From Trifolium pratense (Eukaryota; Streptophyta; Magnoliopsida; Fabales; Fabaceae), in contig NC_060060.1 of assembly GCF_020283565.1 (NCBI RefSeq), positions 72,215,257 through 72,279,256 on the forward strand: DNA of 64,000 nucleotides, in the 5' to 3' direction. This document shows, in pieces, positions 10,909 to 21,285 of the stretch. Made by a program: the position numbers and the translations under genes. The notes below the pieces were generated by a model. That model worked only from the letters and a program-made list of their open reading frames with translations. It did not search any database and was not told the origin of the DNA. Every line of letters starts with the position of its first letter. Position 1 is the stretch's first letter.

Positions 10909-11932
10909 CTCAACATTGGGAAATTTACCAATTTGAGTTTGAATTACAAAGCTAAAACCAAACAACGGAACAAAACAATGAATTTTTGCCTTGTAATACA
11001 TTCCTTCAAACCATAGACTCCAAGCAATTAAGCAACATAAAATCTAAACTAGCTTCATATCACCTTCCATATTCTGCAGCATATGACCTTCCAATTTGCT
11101 TGAAACATGTATCCCATTCTGAACCTCCAAAAGTTCAACAGCAACCATGATGAGAAGGTCCAAAGGGAGAATTGGAAACAAGCAAATCCAAGACATTCAC
11201 TAGCACAACAAGATTATAGTAAAAACAAATTGCTTGAACCAACATGCTTAACTATCATTTATAGAGGCTAGAAGTAATCCAACAGTGCTCAAGCACACCA
11301 AATTTGAAAGAAATTTGAATCAACTTTTGCCACTGCATCAACCAAAATTTACAAGTTCTCAAACCATTGCTATGCTACCAGCCCAACTCTTATTTTGGTT
11401 TTAAGGAATCTTCATGGTCCCATATGGCCATATCCTTTGCCAATGATGTCAGATCAATGTATATAACCATAAGCTCCAAACAATATTTATCTTTTTTACT
11501 GTGTAATAAGAAACTGGTTTTGGCCAGCAAATCCAGGAATAAGGAGTGATGCTTCACTTCTATACCATACACATGCTTTTTCATATGTAGCACAAAAAAT
11601 ATATCTAGCATCGTGTGGTATCAATCAAACCTCAAGAGGGAAATAAACTCATATCCATTGCGAAAGAACTTGCAGTAAGTAAATCAACTCCATTATATCA
11701 ATTGCAGAAATCAATACTGAATTCATTGGAATTACACTTCTTTGAGATCAAAATTCAGAGAACATAACGAACTAGATGTGTAATAGCCTCCCTCAAACTC
11801 ATAGTAAGAGAATTCTTAGTATGAGTTTGGAAAACAAAATACCAAAAAGAAAATGACAAGGACAATAGTGATTGTAACTTCAAACAATTATGCAGACCTG
11901 ACTTCGATATTGCAATAGGAAAACACTGTAAA

Positions 11933-12709
11933 TCACTGACATAGGAAAATTCCACCGGGATTGAAGGGAAAGATTGAAACCGAATTGAAAAATGACAGAA
12001 TATGGAGCATAATAGCAAAACTGTAAATCATTCTCATAGTTCCACCGGGATCAAAAACAGTGATGCATAAACCACGATGATGAGAAATGAAAACGATGCT
12101 CGCCGACGAAGGCAGTAGCAAATCGGAAAGCGTCTCACCTTTCTTGCTGTTTTGATCTTGATCTCGCGAGAATCGGACGTTGCCGTCGTGTTGACGCTCG
12201 ACCTTGATCGGAGAAGAAAACGTGTGAACGGTGGATTGTGAAATCACAGAATCATGATGTTCTGCTAGTGTGAATTTGTTCAAGAAACATTCAATTTGCC
12301 CAATCTTGACAGTGCAACCTTTGATATCTGGTTTCACAATCTCAATCGATCTGATCTGAACATTTTCAGAATGAAAATTACCAAAACTGAAATTGCAGGA
12401 ATCATTTGTTGTAATTGATTCAAGAACAGAGGTAGATGATTGTGAAATCTCCCCTGCTGCCTCTGAAATTGAATCACTTGAAGAATCTTGAATATGGATT
12501 GAAACAGCAGAGCTTGAACCAGCTTCTTGAACTTGATCTTCTTCACAATTTTCAGAATCGTGAGCGGAAGCGCAATCTTCATCTTCATCCCTCGGGTATC
12601 GCTCTGATACCATGTTATGAATCATGGAATCGAAGGGATAAAGATCATAGATGTCGGCAAGATAGAGTGCATAAGAGTATTCATGAGGAAGATACTCATA
12701 GAAATTCAT
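11933..12709 (-). CDS. Open frame of the LTR element, function unknown
   Basis: A 258-codon open frame starts inside the 5' LTR, crosses the primer site (read as 'MVSERYPRD') and continues into the interior. The first part is acidic and serine-rich, for example 'SSSAVSIHIQDSSSDSISEA'. No zinc knuckle, protease or integrase motif is seen. The phrases 'FDPGGTMRM' and 'FNPGGIFLC' suggest a small internal duplication. It could be a degenerate gag-like region, captured host sequence or a chance open frame. The start codon is not supported, because it lies in the LTR. Confidence 0.3.
   Translation of the reverse strand: MNFYEYLPHEYSYALYLADIYDLYPFDSMIHNMVSERYPRDEDEDCASAHDSENCEEDQVQEAGSSSAVSIHIQDSSSDSISEAAGEISQSSTSVLESITTNDSCNFSFGNFHSENVQIRSIEIVKPDIKGCTVKIGQIECFLNKFTLAEHHDSVISQSTVHTFSSPIKVERQHDGNVRFSRDQDQNSKKGETLSDLLLPSSASIVFISHHRGLCITVFDPGGTMRMIYSFAIMLHILSFFNSVSIFPFNPGGIFLCQ
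12601..12612 (-). promoter_or_regulatory. Primer binding site (tRNA-iMet)
   Basis: The minus strand reads TGGTATCAGAGC with no spacer from the 5' LTR. It is complementary to the 3' end of plant initiator methionine tRNA, the primer of most plant Copia elements. Confidence 0.85.
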
Positions 12710-12879
12710 ATTGAATGAATATAGATTGATAAAAGAATGAGTAAAATGTACAATGAAGTAGCTTATTTATAGGACTATTTGGAGTAACTAACTCCCTAAC
12801 TAACTTTCTAACCTGTTAACCAACTTGGTAACATATCAACTAACTCTAGTTAATTAACTAACTATCTATATTCTTAACA
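12613..12879 (-). repeat. 5' LTR (267 bp)
   Basis: Partner of 10630-10896. The adjacent tRNA-Met primer binding site at 12601-12612 identifies it as the 5' LTR of a minus-strand element. Confidence 0.92.
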
Positions 12880-13503
12880 CTTTGCTTCTCGATCGACCCA
12901 AACCAGTTGTCTTCACATATGGTTGCTTTGTTCATTTGAGTTTGCTTCAAAGAAAGTATCAAATATTTTGTATAAATGAGTATCATGACAGATTTGTTAT
13001 CCTGAAAAAGTATTTTTTTTTTAATTATTATGTGTTTTAATGTCTAATAATAATTACAATATTATATTCTCAATTAATAATTGTTAAAAAAAAAAAAAAA
13101 CCTCTGATAACCGGTAAAAATACTCTCTCACCGGTGAGAGATATGTTACACTGACGCACGCTAGCATCCGCCTTTATATTTTCATCATTTAATTATTTCT
13201 TACTGCATAATTAATCACGCATACTTTAACTGCAACAAAATCTTAATTGAAATGCATGTTCACACTTGTTGAGTATCACTTTGATTTCTATACCAAATAT
13301 TTGTTCTTAGTAGCAAATAGAGACTTTTTTCATGTTTTTTATTCTCTCACATTTCTTAGAAAATATGTTAGGATGTCACTAAATTCACAATTGTCTCAAG
13401 TAAAAAACGATGGACATTTGAAATTATTTATAACTATATCGTCTCTTACTTGTTCAATCTTGAAATTTTCTCATTTCGATATATTAAAATTATTGTGCAA
13501 TTG

Positions 13504-13640
13504 TCCCGTTAACTTAGTTCAGTTGGTAGGAACATCACATTACATGTGCATGAGTCCGAGTTCGAACCCGGGACACTCCACTACTTATTTACCTTTAAGG
13601 TGAATTTTCTAGCCACTAGACCAATTGACAAAAAAAATAT
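13504..13640 (+). mobile_element. tRNA-derived SINE
   Basis: The A box is 'ttagttcagttggtagg' (13514-13530) and the B box is GAGTTCGAACCC (13558-13569). The tail 'ctagccactagaccaattgac' is followed by A7. The layout matches the copies at 1562, 31612 and 58978. It lies ~300 bp upstream of the SAWADEE gene. Confidence 0.65.
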
Positions 13641-13741
13641 TGGTCTGCAATTAAGCTACAGTTAGTATTTCAGGACCGTTTGATCTTAATTAGGAGTTAA
13701 TCTCAACACGAGTCTACTTCTTAATTAGAAAAGAAACAAGG

Positions 13742-13795
13742 CACGTGGCAGTGTCATGTAGATGAGATTGATCAGACGGACTAAATATAGGCCCA
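13742..13795 (+). promoter_or_regulatory. Putative promoter motifs: G-box and site II
   Basis: A G-box CACGTG, followed by GC to form an ABRE-like ACGTGGC, lies at 13742-13747. A site II-like GGCCCA lies at 13790-13795, next to an 'aaatata' AT element, about 150-205 bp before the chosen start codon of the SAWADEE gene. The motifs are visible; their function is inferred. Confidence 0.4.
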
Positions 13796-13946
13796 AAGGC
13801 ACTGCCTATCCCAAGCCAAAATCAATAGATCCGGATCCTTAAACCAAATATAGACTATAGTGAGTCACAGTCACACAGTCACGGAGAGAGAGAGAGAGTA
13901 TACGTGTTTCCATTCCATCACTCCCTTCTCCACTAAGTTTGTTGAA

Positions 13947-16900
13947 ATGACGGAGACGAAACAACCACCGTCAAAACTAACTCAACGTTCCCGCGTCGTC
14001 GTTCCATTCACCGCACCTCAACAAACTCAAACACCGACGACGACGACGACGACGACGAAGGAAATGAGGTTGTACGATTCTGATCAGAAGGAGAGTTTCA
14101 CCACCGAGTTCAGAAACTTCGATGACGATGCATGGTACACCGTCATGGTAACAATAGAAGATAACGCAATACTCAGAGTAAAGTTCGAGAAATTCACCGA
14201 TGATGTAGACCAGTTGTTCGAACCTTCCTTTTTATCTTCCTTGGAAGATCTTCATGATTTCGAGAAACGCTTCAGACCTCTCTCTCTTCAGGTTCAGGAT
14301 GATGAATGTGGTATGCTCGTACAAGATGTTATGGTTTGCGCTTCTCGCCGTTTCGGCCCCGATGATCTTCGTTTCTATGACGCTGTTGTTGATTCGGTGA
14401 GTCTTTTTCTTTTTCTCCTTCTGTTGCTGCTTATTTTTAAACGCTGTTTTGAGTTTTTAGCTTTTGATTTTTCAGCATTGTTACTGTTACTGTTATTATT
14501 CACGTTTTAGTTGATAAATTGATGAAATGAAGTTAAATATTAGGGTAATAGTATGTTAGATTGTTCGAATTTGGGCGAAATGGATTTTAGGACTTTGATT
14601 GTGTGTGTGGTTTATAAGTTGGAAGTGTGAAAGTTTGTTCAATTTTATGAACCATAGTTTGTGTAAATGCTTGTATTAATTGATTTGGGGGATTTGAAAT
14701 TTGAAGGGTTAGTATTCAATCATATTATTCAAGTGCATTCATGCATGGCTCTTTTTGTAATTGAATGCATATATTAATGAGTAGATACAATACATGTAAA
14801 GATATTTTAATTTTATGCATAAAGTTTATGATTAAAGATGACTTTAGAGTTGTAATTACAATGCATATGGTAGCTGCAAATACATTTGATATGTTGGGCG
14901 GAGGTTTGAACTCACAATACCCTCTTCTCTGCACTTGGTGTGTTTAAGTTTCGCTGTTAGGCCTCTCAAACATAAAAAAGAAAAGAACTTTGTGATTAAA
15001 CCTAACCTTAGAAAACCTAGAAGTATTTCATGTTAGTTTTGGATTGACATTGTCTGCAATAGCTGTTGTAGCAGCAACTTCTAGGATCAGGAATTGTAGT
15101 TTTAGCTGTCAGTTGGTTTTTTTCAGTAAATTTTACCTTCAAATCTGTATTTGATTGTGAAATGGTTTATGCTTTTATAGGTGGAAAAACGCAAGCATTC
15201 TCGCAAAAAAGACGCCGAGTGCTTGTGTACCTTTGTACTGTCCTGGTTACACGGGCCAAATAATGGCGAATTGACAGCAGCTGAAATCGGTGATATTTGC
15301 ATTATTCAGCCTATACTAGAGCTTGATCCAGCTGTGGCTACATTCCTCGAGATTGCAAGGACGAGAATAGAATCGCAGTCGGGACAGGAAATAGTGCCAT
15401 ACTGCCACAAAGGAATAGAAGCTGAGAACCACAAGGGAATAGCTAAGAAGAAAATGGGTTATTTCGAACGAATGCAATGCAGCGTATGTATCTTTATTTT
15501 CCCGAAGTACTTTCCATTATTTTGTATGTAGAGAAATTTATAGTAATAGTATATGATTCTTGGATGTATTTTCTGTGTTTGACACCATATATGATATATT
15601 CCTCTTCAGCCAAATCGACGTGCCAAACGATCTGTTGTGCGTGCCTCTCCTGAAGGTTTGGTTTATCATTTTATGTAATAGTAGATGTTAATACTAAATT
15701 TGGATTCAAGTTCAACTCATTTGGTTTTTCTTCAGAAATCTTTTATGCTTTTTTGATATTTTTTGTGATTCTCTTCATATGATTTCCCTCGTGACTGTTA
15801 GGACGTTGGTAACCATGGTCACACATCAACATTTAGAATTATATGATTTTAGCATTTATTTATTTACTATACCTGTAGGATCATGTCATATTCTACTAGA
15901 CTGACAAACAAGTAGGATTGCATTCAACTGTAACCTGAAATTTATACTGTAAAATTGTTGTAATTATAGCAAACAATGTGTTACACATATTGACCTCTTA
16001 AAACTGGTTAGTTCTGTTACCATTTATGTTGTTTGGAACATTGTTTCTCTTTCTCTTTTGGTAGATCTATTAATATGGCCATTACTTATCATAATTATAT
16101 CTCTTCCTACTTAAAACGTAATAACTATCTGTATTCTTTTTTAAGAGATATTTCAAGTAAATCTCTATTTTAAATTATTATACATATTTATTCTTCTAGT
16201 AGGTGGGATCTAACTATCCTTGGGAGACCTGGCTTGGTTTCTAGGTAAAACTTGCCATAGGGCCGCAAAGCGCCACTGAGAGAAGCGGTCATAGCAGCCG
16301 CAAAAATGGTTGAGTAGCGGTGTAATAGCTATTTCGTGCCTGCTATCGTGTTTTTGGAGGGAAAATTTCATAAAACCCTGATTTTTGAAATTGTTTTAAT
16401 TTGTTGAGGGTATTTATGTATTTTCGTACCCCTTTCGGTGACCTAACCTAAGTATATAAGAGGCAATTGTGACCTAATATTCTCCTGGATTCACCATCGC
16501 CGCCCTATTCCTCCGTCTTTGTTCCTTCTTTTTCTCTGCTCTATTTCTGTGCAAAGGTTTGTTTTCTCCTTCCTTTTCGTTTTTTTTTTCTTTCTGTGTC
16601 TCGTGTCCCTTCTTCCCTTTTGAGTACTTTTAGAACTTCATTGAATGTTATTTTGATTACAAATTACATTTAGATCTTACTTTGATGAGAAATGACAAAA
16701 TATATTGTAGTTATTAAGTATGATTACCCCTTTAATTTTGTGTATTTTTCAATTTTTTAGTATTTATGGATGTTGTTGGGATTTATTTTTGCTTTGTACA
16801 TGGATTTTTAGTCTTCACAATAGCGATCATCCGGCTATACTGCTATACATTTTCTGTGATTCGGCACTCCGATCCACCATCAGATATTAACTAGATAGGA

Positions 16901-18364
16901 GCCCAACTTTTCACTTTTTCTCTAACCTTATGCATGTTCATAGAAACAGATTCGGACCTTCTTTGCTCTCCAGCATGCTCTACATCTGTTTATCATATTC
17001 ATCAACTTTGGCATTCATTCAGTGTGCAATTGTTCTGTATATTTTTTTTATGATGATTTTCTATAATATAAATCTTCAAAACTTTTAAGTTTTTCATTTT
17101 ATTTTGGTTTCAGTCAGCCTTGCAGAAAGAATTGAAGATATGGAGCTTGAAGGAAAAAGAAACGTGTGTATGATGTTGATAGGAAATCTTGATAGAGAAT
17201 TATGTCCATCAACAGCTATAGAGTTCTTATACCAACATACTCTAGTTACAGCCAGTGTCTTCATTTTTCCAAGTTTGTCAACAGATACATTTACCAGGGG
17301 TGCCATTATGTTGCATAATGAAAAAGATTTGGAAAAGCTTGGGGACTTCTTGGAAAATCCAAACCACATGATAACATCTTCAGCTGGAAGGTATTATGTT
17401 TGTGTGTAGTTCTTAAACATAGATTTTTGCGCTATATATTTGATGGACATAATTCTCTATCAAGATTTCCAAGTTGTTTTGGTGGTAATTACTAATTTGC
17501 CATAATTCTCTATCAAGATTTCAGCTGGAAGGTATTATGTTTGCCTGATTTGCCATCTTAAGTTATTATTTTAACAAGACTTCCAAGTTGTTTTGGTGGT
17601 AATTACTAATTGCTCCTGTAGTTTAACATAATGCTTAGAAAAGGTTATGCATCCGCAAGCCTAGGTGAGAGAATTCTGTAAATGTTATGTATGATGGTAA
17701 TTGAAACCTCTTCACCGTCTTTTTTCAGGCCATGGGTGGTAATTGAAAAGCAAGTAGGTCTGGAAAATATCAAAGCATCAATAGGAACATTGCTTCCTGA
17801 ACCTGAGGTAACTTATACACAAATTTCTTTCCTTCTCTTTTCCAACAAAGAATAATTTAGTGGATAGGTAGTATATGATTGTCACATGGTTGACCAACAA
17901 TGACACCAAAAGAAACATTATGTGAATTTGTAAATTACTTTAGCCAATCTTACACTAGTACCTGGTCCCCTGATGAGAATGCATGCCTTCAAATATGTAA
18001 ACCATTGGTTCTGAAAATTTTATTATAAGCTTCCTGCTAACTTTGTAGTTTTAATAAGTTGTGCCACCAAGTTCACTTAATTAGGCACTAGGGACTGCAG
18101 AATTTGATTAGATGCGGTAATAACCAAATGTAGTTCTTTGCATATTTTTGTTGATCACTGCAAAACATTTTATTTTTTCAGGATGCATTACATGATGGAA
18201 AGAATAGAAAGAGCAACAATTTGAAGATTGTATATTCAGGAACTCAAGAATTCAAGAGAGCTGATGCTATGAGGGAGTTGTATTTGGAATTTGCTGAGCA
18301 CCAAGTCCGGATGCACAAGTCGCTTGCATCCGAGGAGGGAAGTATATATATACCTGAAATCTGA
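13947..18364 (+). CDS. SAWADEE-domain protein (chromatin reader-like)
   Basis: Six exons join in frame: 13947-14396, 15181-15483, 15610-15655, 17114-17390, 17729-17807 and 18182-18364, giving 445 aa with GT-AG introns. Residues ~50-185 ('EFRNFDDDAWYTVMV', 'LRFYDAVVDS', 'CLCTFVLSWLHGP') resemble the SAWADEE fold. In SHH1/SHH2 this fold reads histone H3K9 methylation and guides RNA-directed DNA methylation. The homeodomain of SHH proteins is absent. The N-terminus is a short basic/Thr-rich segment with seven Thr encoded by an ACG repeat. Residues ~260-400 ('NVCMMLIGNLDRELCPSTAI…') have an RRM-like look, which is uncertain. The first ATG in the open frame is 13947; the frame is open further upstream but without ATG. 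Intron 3 (1.46 kb) holds repeats. The exon 6 end is less certain. Confidence 0.82.
14036..14058 (+). repeat. ACG trinucleotide repeat in coding exon
   Basis: A run of (ACG) units encodes consecutive threonines at about residues 31-37 of the SAWADEE protein. It is a likely length-polymorphic coding microsatellite. Confidence 0.8.
16240..16890. other. Repeat-like insert in SAWADEE intron 3
   Basis: The stretch contains several 'agcggt/ccgcaa/tagcgg' motifs near both ends (16258-16350 and 16820-16880), unlike ordinary intron sequence and more GC-rich than its surroundings. It looks like a decayed DNA transposon with subterminal repeats, but no clean ends or target duplication were found. Confidence 0.3.
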
Positions 18365-19409
18365 AATTAGTTCCTTCAATGAACTTGCTTAACAGTTAAC
18401 ATTTTGTCCTCTAGGCTTTAGCTGTTAATAGTTGGGAATTGTCAGTTTTACCTTTTTTTGGGGTACTACCATGTCTTTTATTACTTGGATATGATGACAT
18501 GTATGCACTAGCTATCTTTCATTGTTTATGATATTGGGTAATTTCAGACTAGATGGATTGGTCATCTTTGAGTAATTATTTGCTTTGAATGACAAAATTC
18601 CGAAATTAATTTAGTTTGGAAATATCTTGTTCAAAAAATTTAGTTTGGAAATAGATTTTTGAAAAAAGTATTGAGCATGATGAGTGTGCTAAAAGTTCCA
18701 CATTGAATCACATATGTTCCTAGTTTATGAGTGGAGACATTCCTCAACTTACATGCCAGCCAATTTTGTAAAGGGAGTTATTTTTAAGTAGCGGATGTTA
18801 TAAAATGCGAAATTTTAGGAAAAAAATGTCGTCCGCTACTTACGTAGCGGACAGTGTTTTAGTAACTGGTAGGGTGGCAAAAGTAACTTTCTTTTGTAAA
18901 ATTGAGTTAAATCCTATCCAAAATTTTAAGAATTTTCAAAATTATGAGTGGGCTTTAAACATGAAAAATTGAAATTAAATTAATTTCAACTTGGTTATTC
19001 CAAACCCTGTGCATAGTCCTCTTGTTTAAATCCTCTTGTTTTACTTGAAAATATATGAATTCATAGTCCTCAATATTGAAAGGTTTATCTTAACTGCAAA
19101 GTTCATGTGATGGTAATGTTTACTATTAAATTACTAAGAGTGTATAGGAAAAGCCATAACTAGTGTAAAAATATGGCAAATAATAAGTTGTTAAGCTAAC
19201 TATATATCGTGGTGAAATGACAAACTTCTCCTTGCTAAACTAAGGTTTTATTTATCATCAATGAATAGTTTCTTACAATTTCAACACCCATTTTTGTTCT
19301 TCTGTAAAATTCGTATTTGTATTGCTTAATATGTGTATGCAAAAAAATTGAATGTTATCAACAATATTTTTCATATACAATAAGGAATCGGATATTTGTT
19401 TAGAATGAA
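18365..19409. other. Convergent 3' intergenic region with a small inverted repeat
   Basis: The SAWADEE gene and the ABC1 kinase gene end towards each other here. 18785-18841 contains inverted AAGTAGCGGA / TCCGCTACTT arms around a 37-bp loop, followed by a further GTAGCGGAC, probably a small MITE. The rest holds only 3' UTR-like AT-rich DNA. Confidence 0.5.
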
Positions 19410-21237
19410 CTATAACATTTTCTCAAACTTGTCGAGCTTATTTACCCTTTGCATAGACCTCAAGAATAGTGTGAACAAAATACCTGCATATGAATAAGTT
19501 TACACCAATCAGTCACAAGAATAAAGCTGATATACTATTCAACATGATAACTATGTGATTTAAAAGTCACCTGCACCAACGAATGATCCATTTGCAAAAG
19601 CTTGATTGCCTTGGCTACTCAAATTGACACCAATATTTAGCAAGGTTCCTCCTAATACTGTGTACATAGTAGCCATTTGTAACACTGTCGCTTTCCGAGC
19701 AGCTCTTTCAGACTAGAAAAATCAAGATACGTGTTTCCCAATAAGAAAAAATATGTTGAAGAATCACATAAAAACTTATATGATAAGCACTTGATTAAGC
19801 TGTTTATCCAAACAGGACCTAACTTAATTCAATGTATAGAAATATATGTTGTATAGAAATATATGTATATAAAACTTATATACCATTACGATGTGAAGAT
19901 TAAAGAATTTGCCTACCTCTAGGACTCTAACTCGGAGTTTCAAATCCCCTGCTTCAACTTGCTTTACAAACTCCTCTATTCTTTGAACTCTTAATGGCAT
20001 TGAAATGGAATTTGTTCTTACCTATAAATGTTCCAAAAGACTTGTCAATTCTAGTTATTACACAGTGCCATCATTAAAACAAAACTTCAAATCATAATTA
20101 AATTTTGGTACATCATTTGCTTGCTTTGTTATCTGCTGAACGAGTTGTGGCCCGGTTGGCTGCCTTTGCCTTATATCTAGAAGTTCCTGTAAAAGCATGT
20201 ATAAAGTATGAGTATTACATAACATTTAATCGAGAATGGGAACAATAACCGGTCGTAGACAGTTTGAACCTGTGCATAGGGTGCGGCAATCTTCACAAAG
20301 GAGAAATCTGGATTTAGTATGTAACCTATGCCTGTCACAAGAATAAAAAACCAAATAAAGATTAGATAAACATAAAGCACAATTAAGTTTTCTCATTCTC
20401 ATGTTATTGATTGTGTAAATGAGTTAAAGTATACTTAATGGAAAACTAAATTTTGAATATTATTTCTTTCTGATATAGGTATTATGTACAGAGTCCACAA
20501 ATAATATAGAGAAACAACTACATGTCGAACGTATGGCTAAGTCTAGGTAAATAATCTGAGAGGTGTTAATGCACATTAGAAGAGAAGGGGCAAACCTTCA
20601 AGTGTAGAAAATGCTCTAATAACAAAAGTGAAGGTAGATGGAAACCGGAACGGCTGGTCTTGTGCTATTGCAAACAAATCCTGCCACAAAATTTCATCAA
20701 TAATAAAATTGTTATAAATTCTGCAGATAATTCGGAACAAACCGTAAAACTATGATTTTCCATCTTCAACTTATTATCATCATTCCTAATCAAATAATTT
20801 ACTAAAATAATAATTAATGAACTACAAATTTATTCATCCAAAAGAACTAAATACACACATACCTCCCCAATTGCAGACAATGTCTGCTGTTGATCTGGCG
20901 TCTGGCTTAGAAGATTGTCCAAGAAATACTGTACAGATCTCCTCACCTGAAAGTCAAATCAAGACTTTTATAAGATCAATATATGGATCATTATTTCAAA
21001 CTGTTGAATGACCATCTTGTAAATTATTAAGCGTGCTTTATGTCCTTACAGCTGACAGGTCCCCGGTGGGTTGGAGTGCTCCAAGATCAATAAGGCATTG
21101 TATAACCTGCACAATTGTCCATTGAAAGTTTAAGTAAATGTAAAAGGGTGTGCGTGCAAACACATGCACCTATTGTACAAACTTACTGGTATGACTCGGT
21201 TTTACTGTAAAAACAATTTATGAGTCTTAAAGTGTGC

Positions 21238-21285
<48 letters not shown>

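Larger units (their letters stand above)
10630..12879 (-). mobile_element. Short LTR retrotransposon, non-autonomous, minus strand
   Basis: Two 267-bp LTRs (10630-10896 and 12613-12879) begin TGTTATG and end TTAACA, and are flanked by the 5-bp target duplication CTTTG (10625-10629 and 12880-12884). Read on the minus strand, the 12613-12879 LTR is the 5' LTR, followed at once by the initiator-Met tRNA primer site TGGTATCAGAGC (12601-12612). The polypurine tract TTTGAGGGAGGC (10897-10908) lies against the 3' LTR. The 1.7-kb interior encodes no recognisable protease, integrase or reverse transcriptase, so the element must move in trans (TRIM/LARD-like, probably Copia-driven). The LTRs differ at three positions by eye, implying a recent insertion. 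Confidence 0.92.

Noticed and set aside
12436..12714. 92-codon plus-strand frame in the LTR element
   Set aside because: Opposite-strand shadow of the minus-strand frame across LTR and primer site.
13860..13946. N-terminal extension of the SAWADEE frame
   Set aside because: The frame is open but begins with GTG; the first ATG is 13947, and the upstream GA-rich DNA looks like leader.
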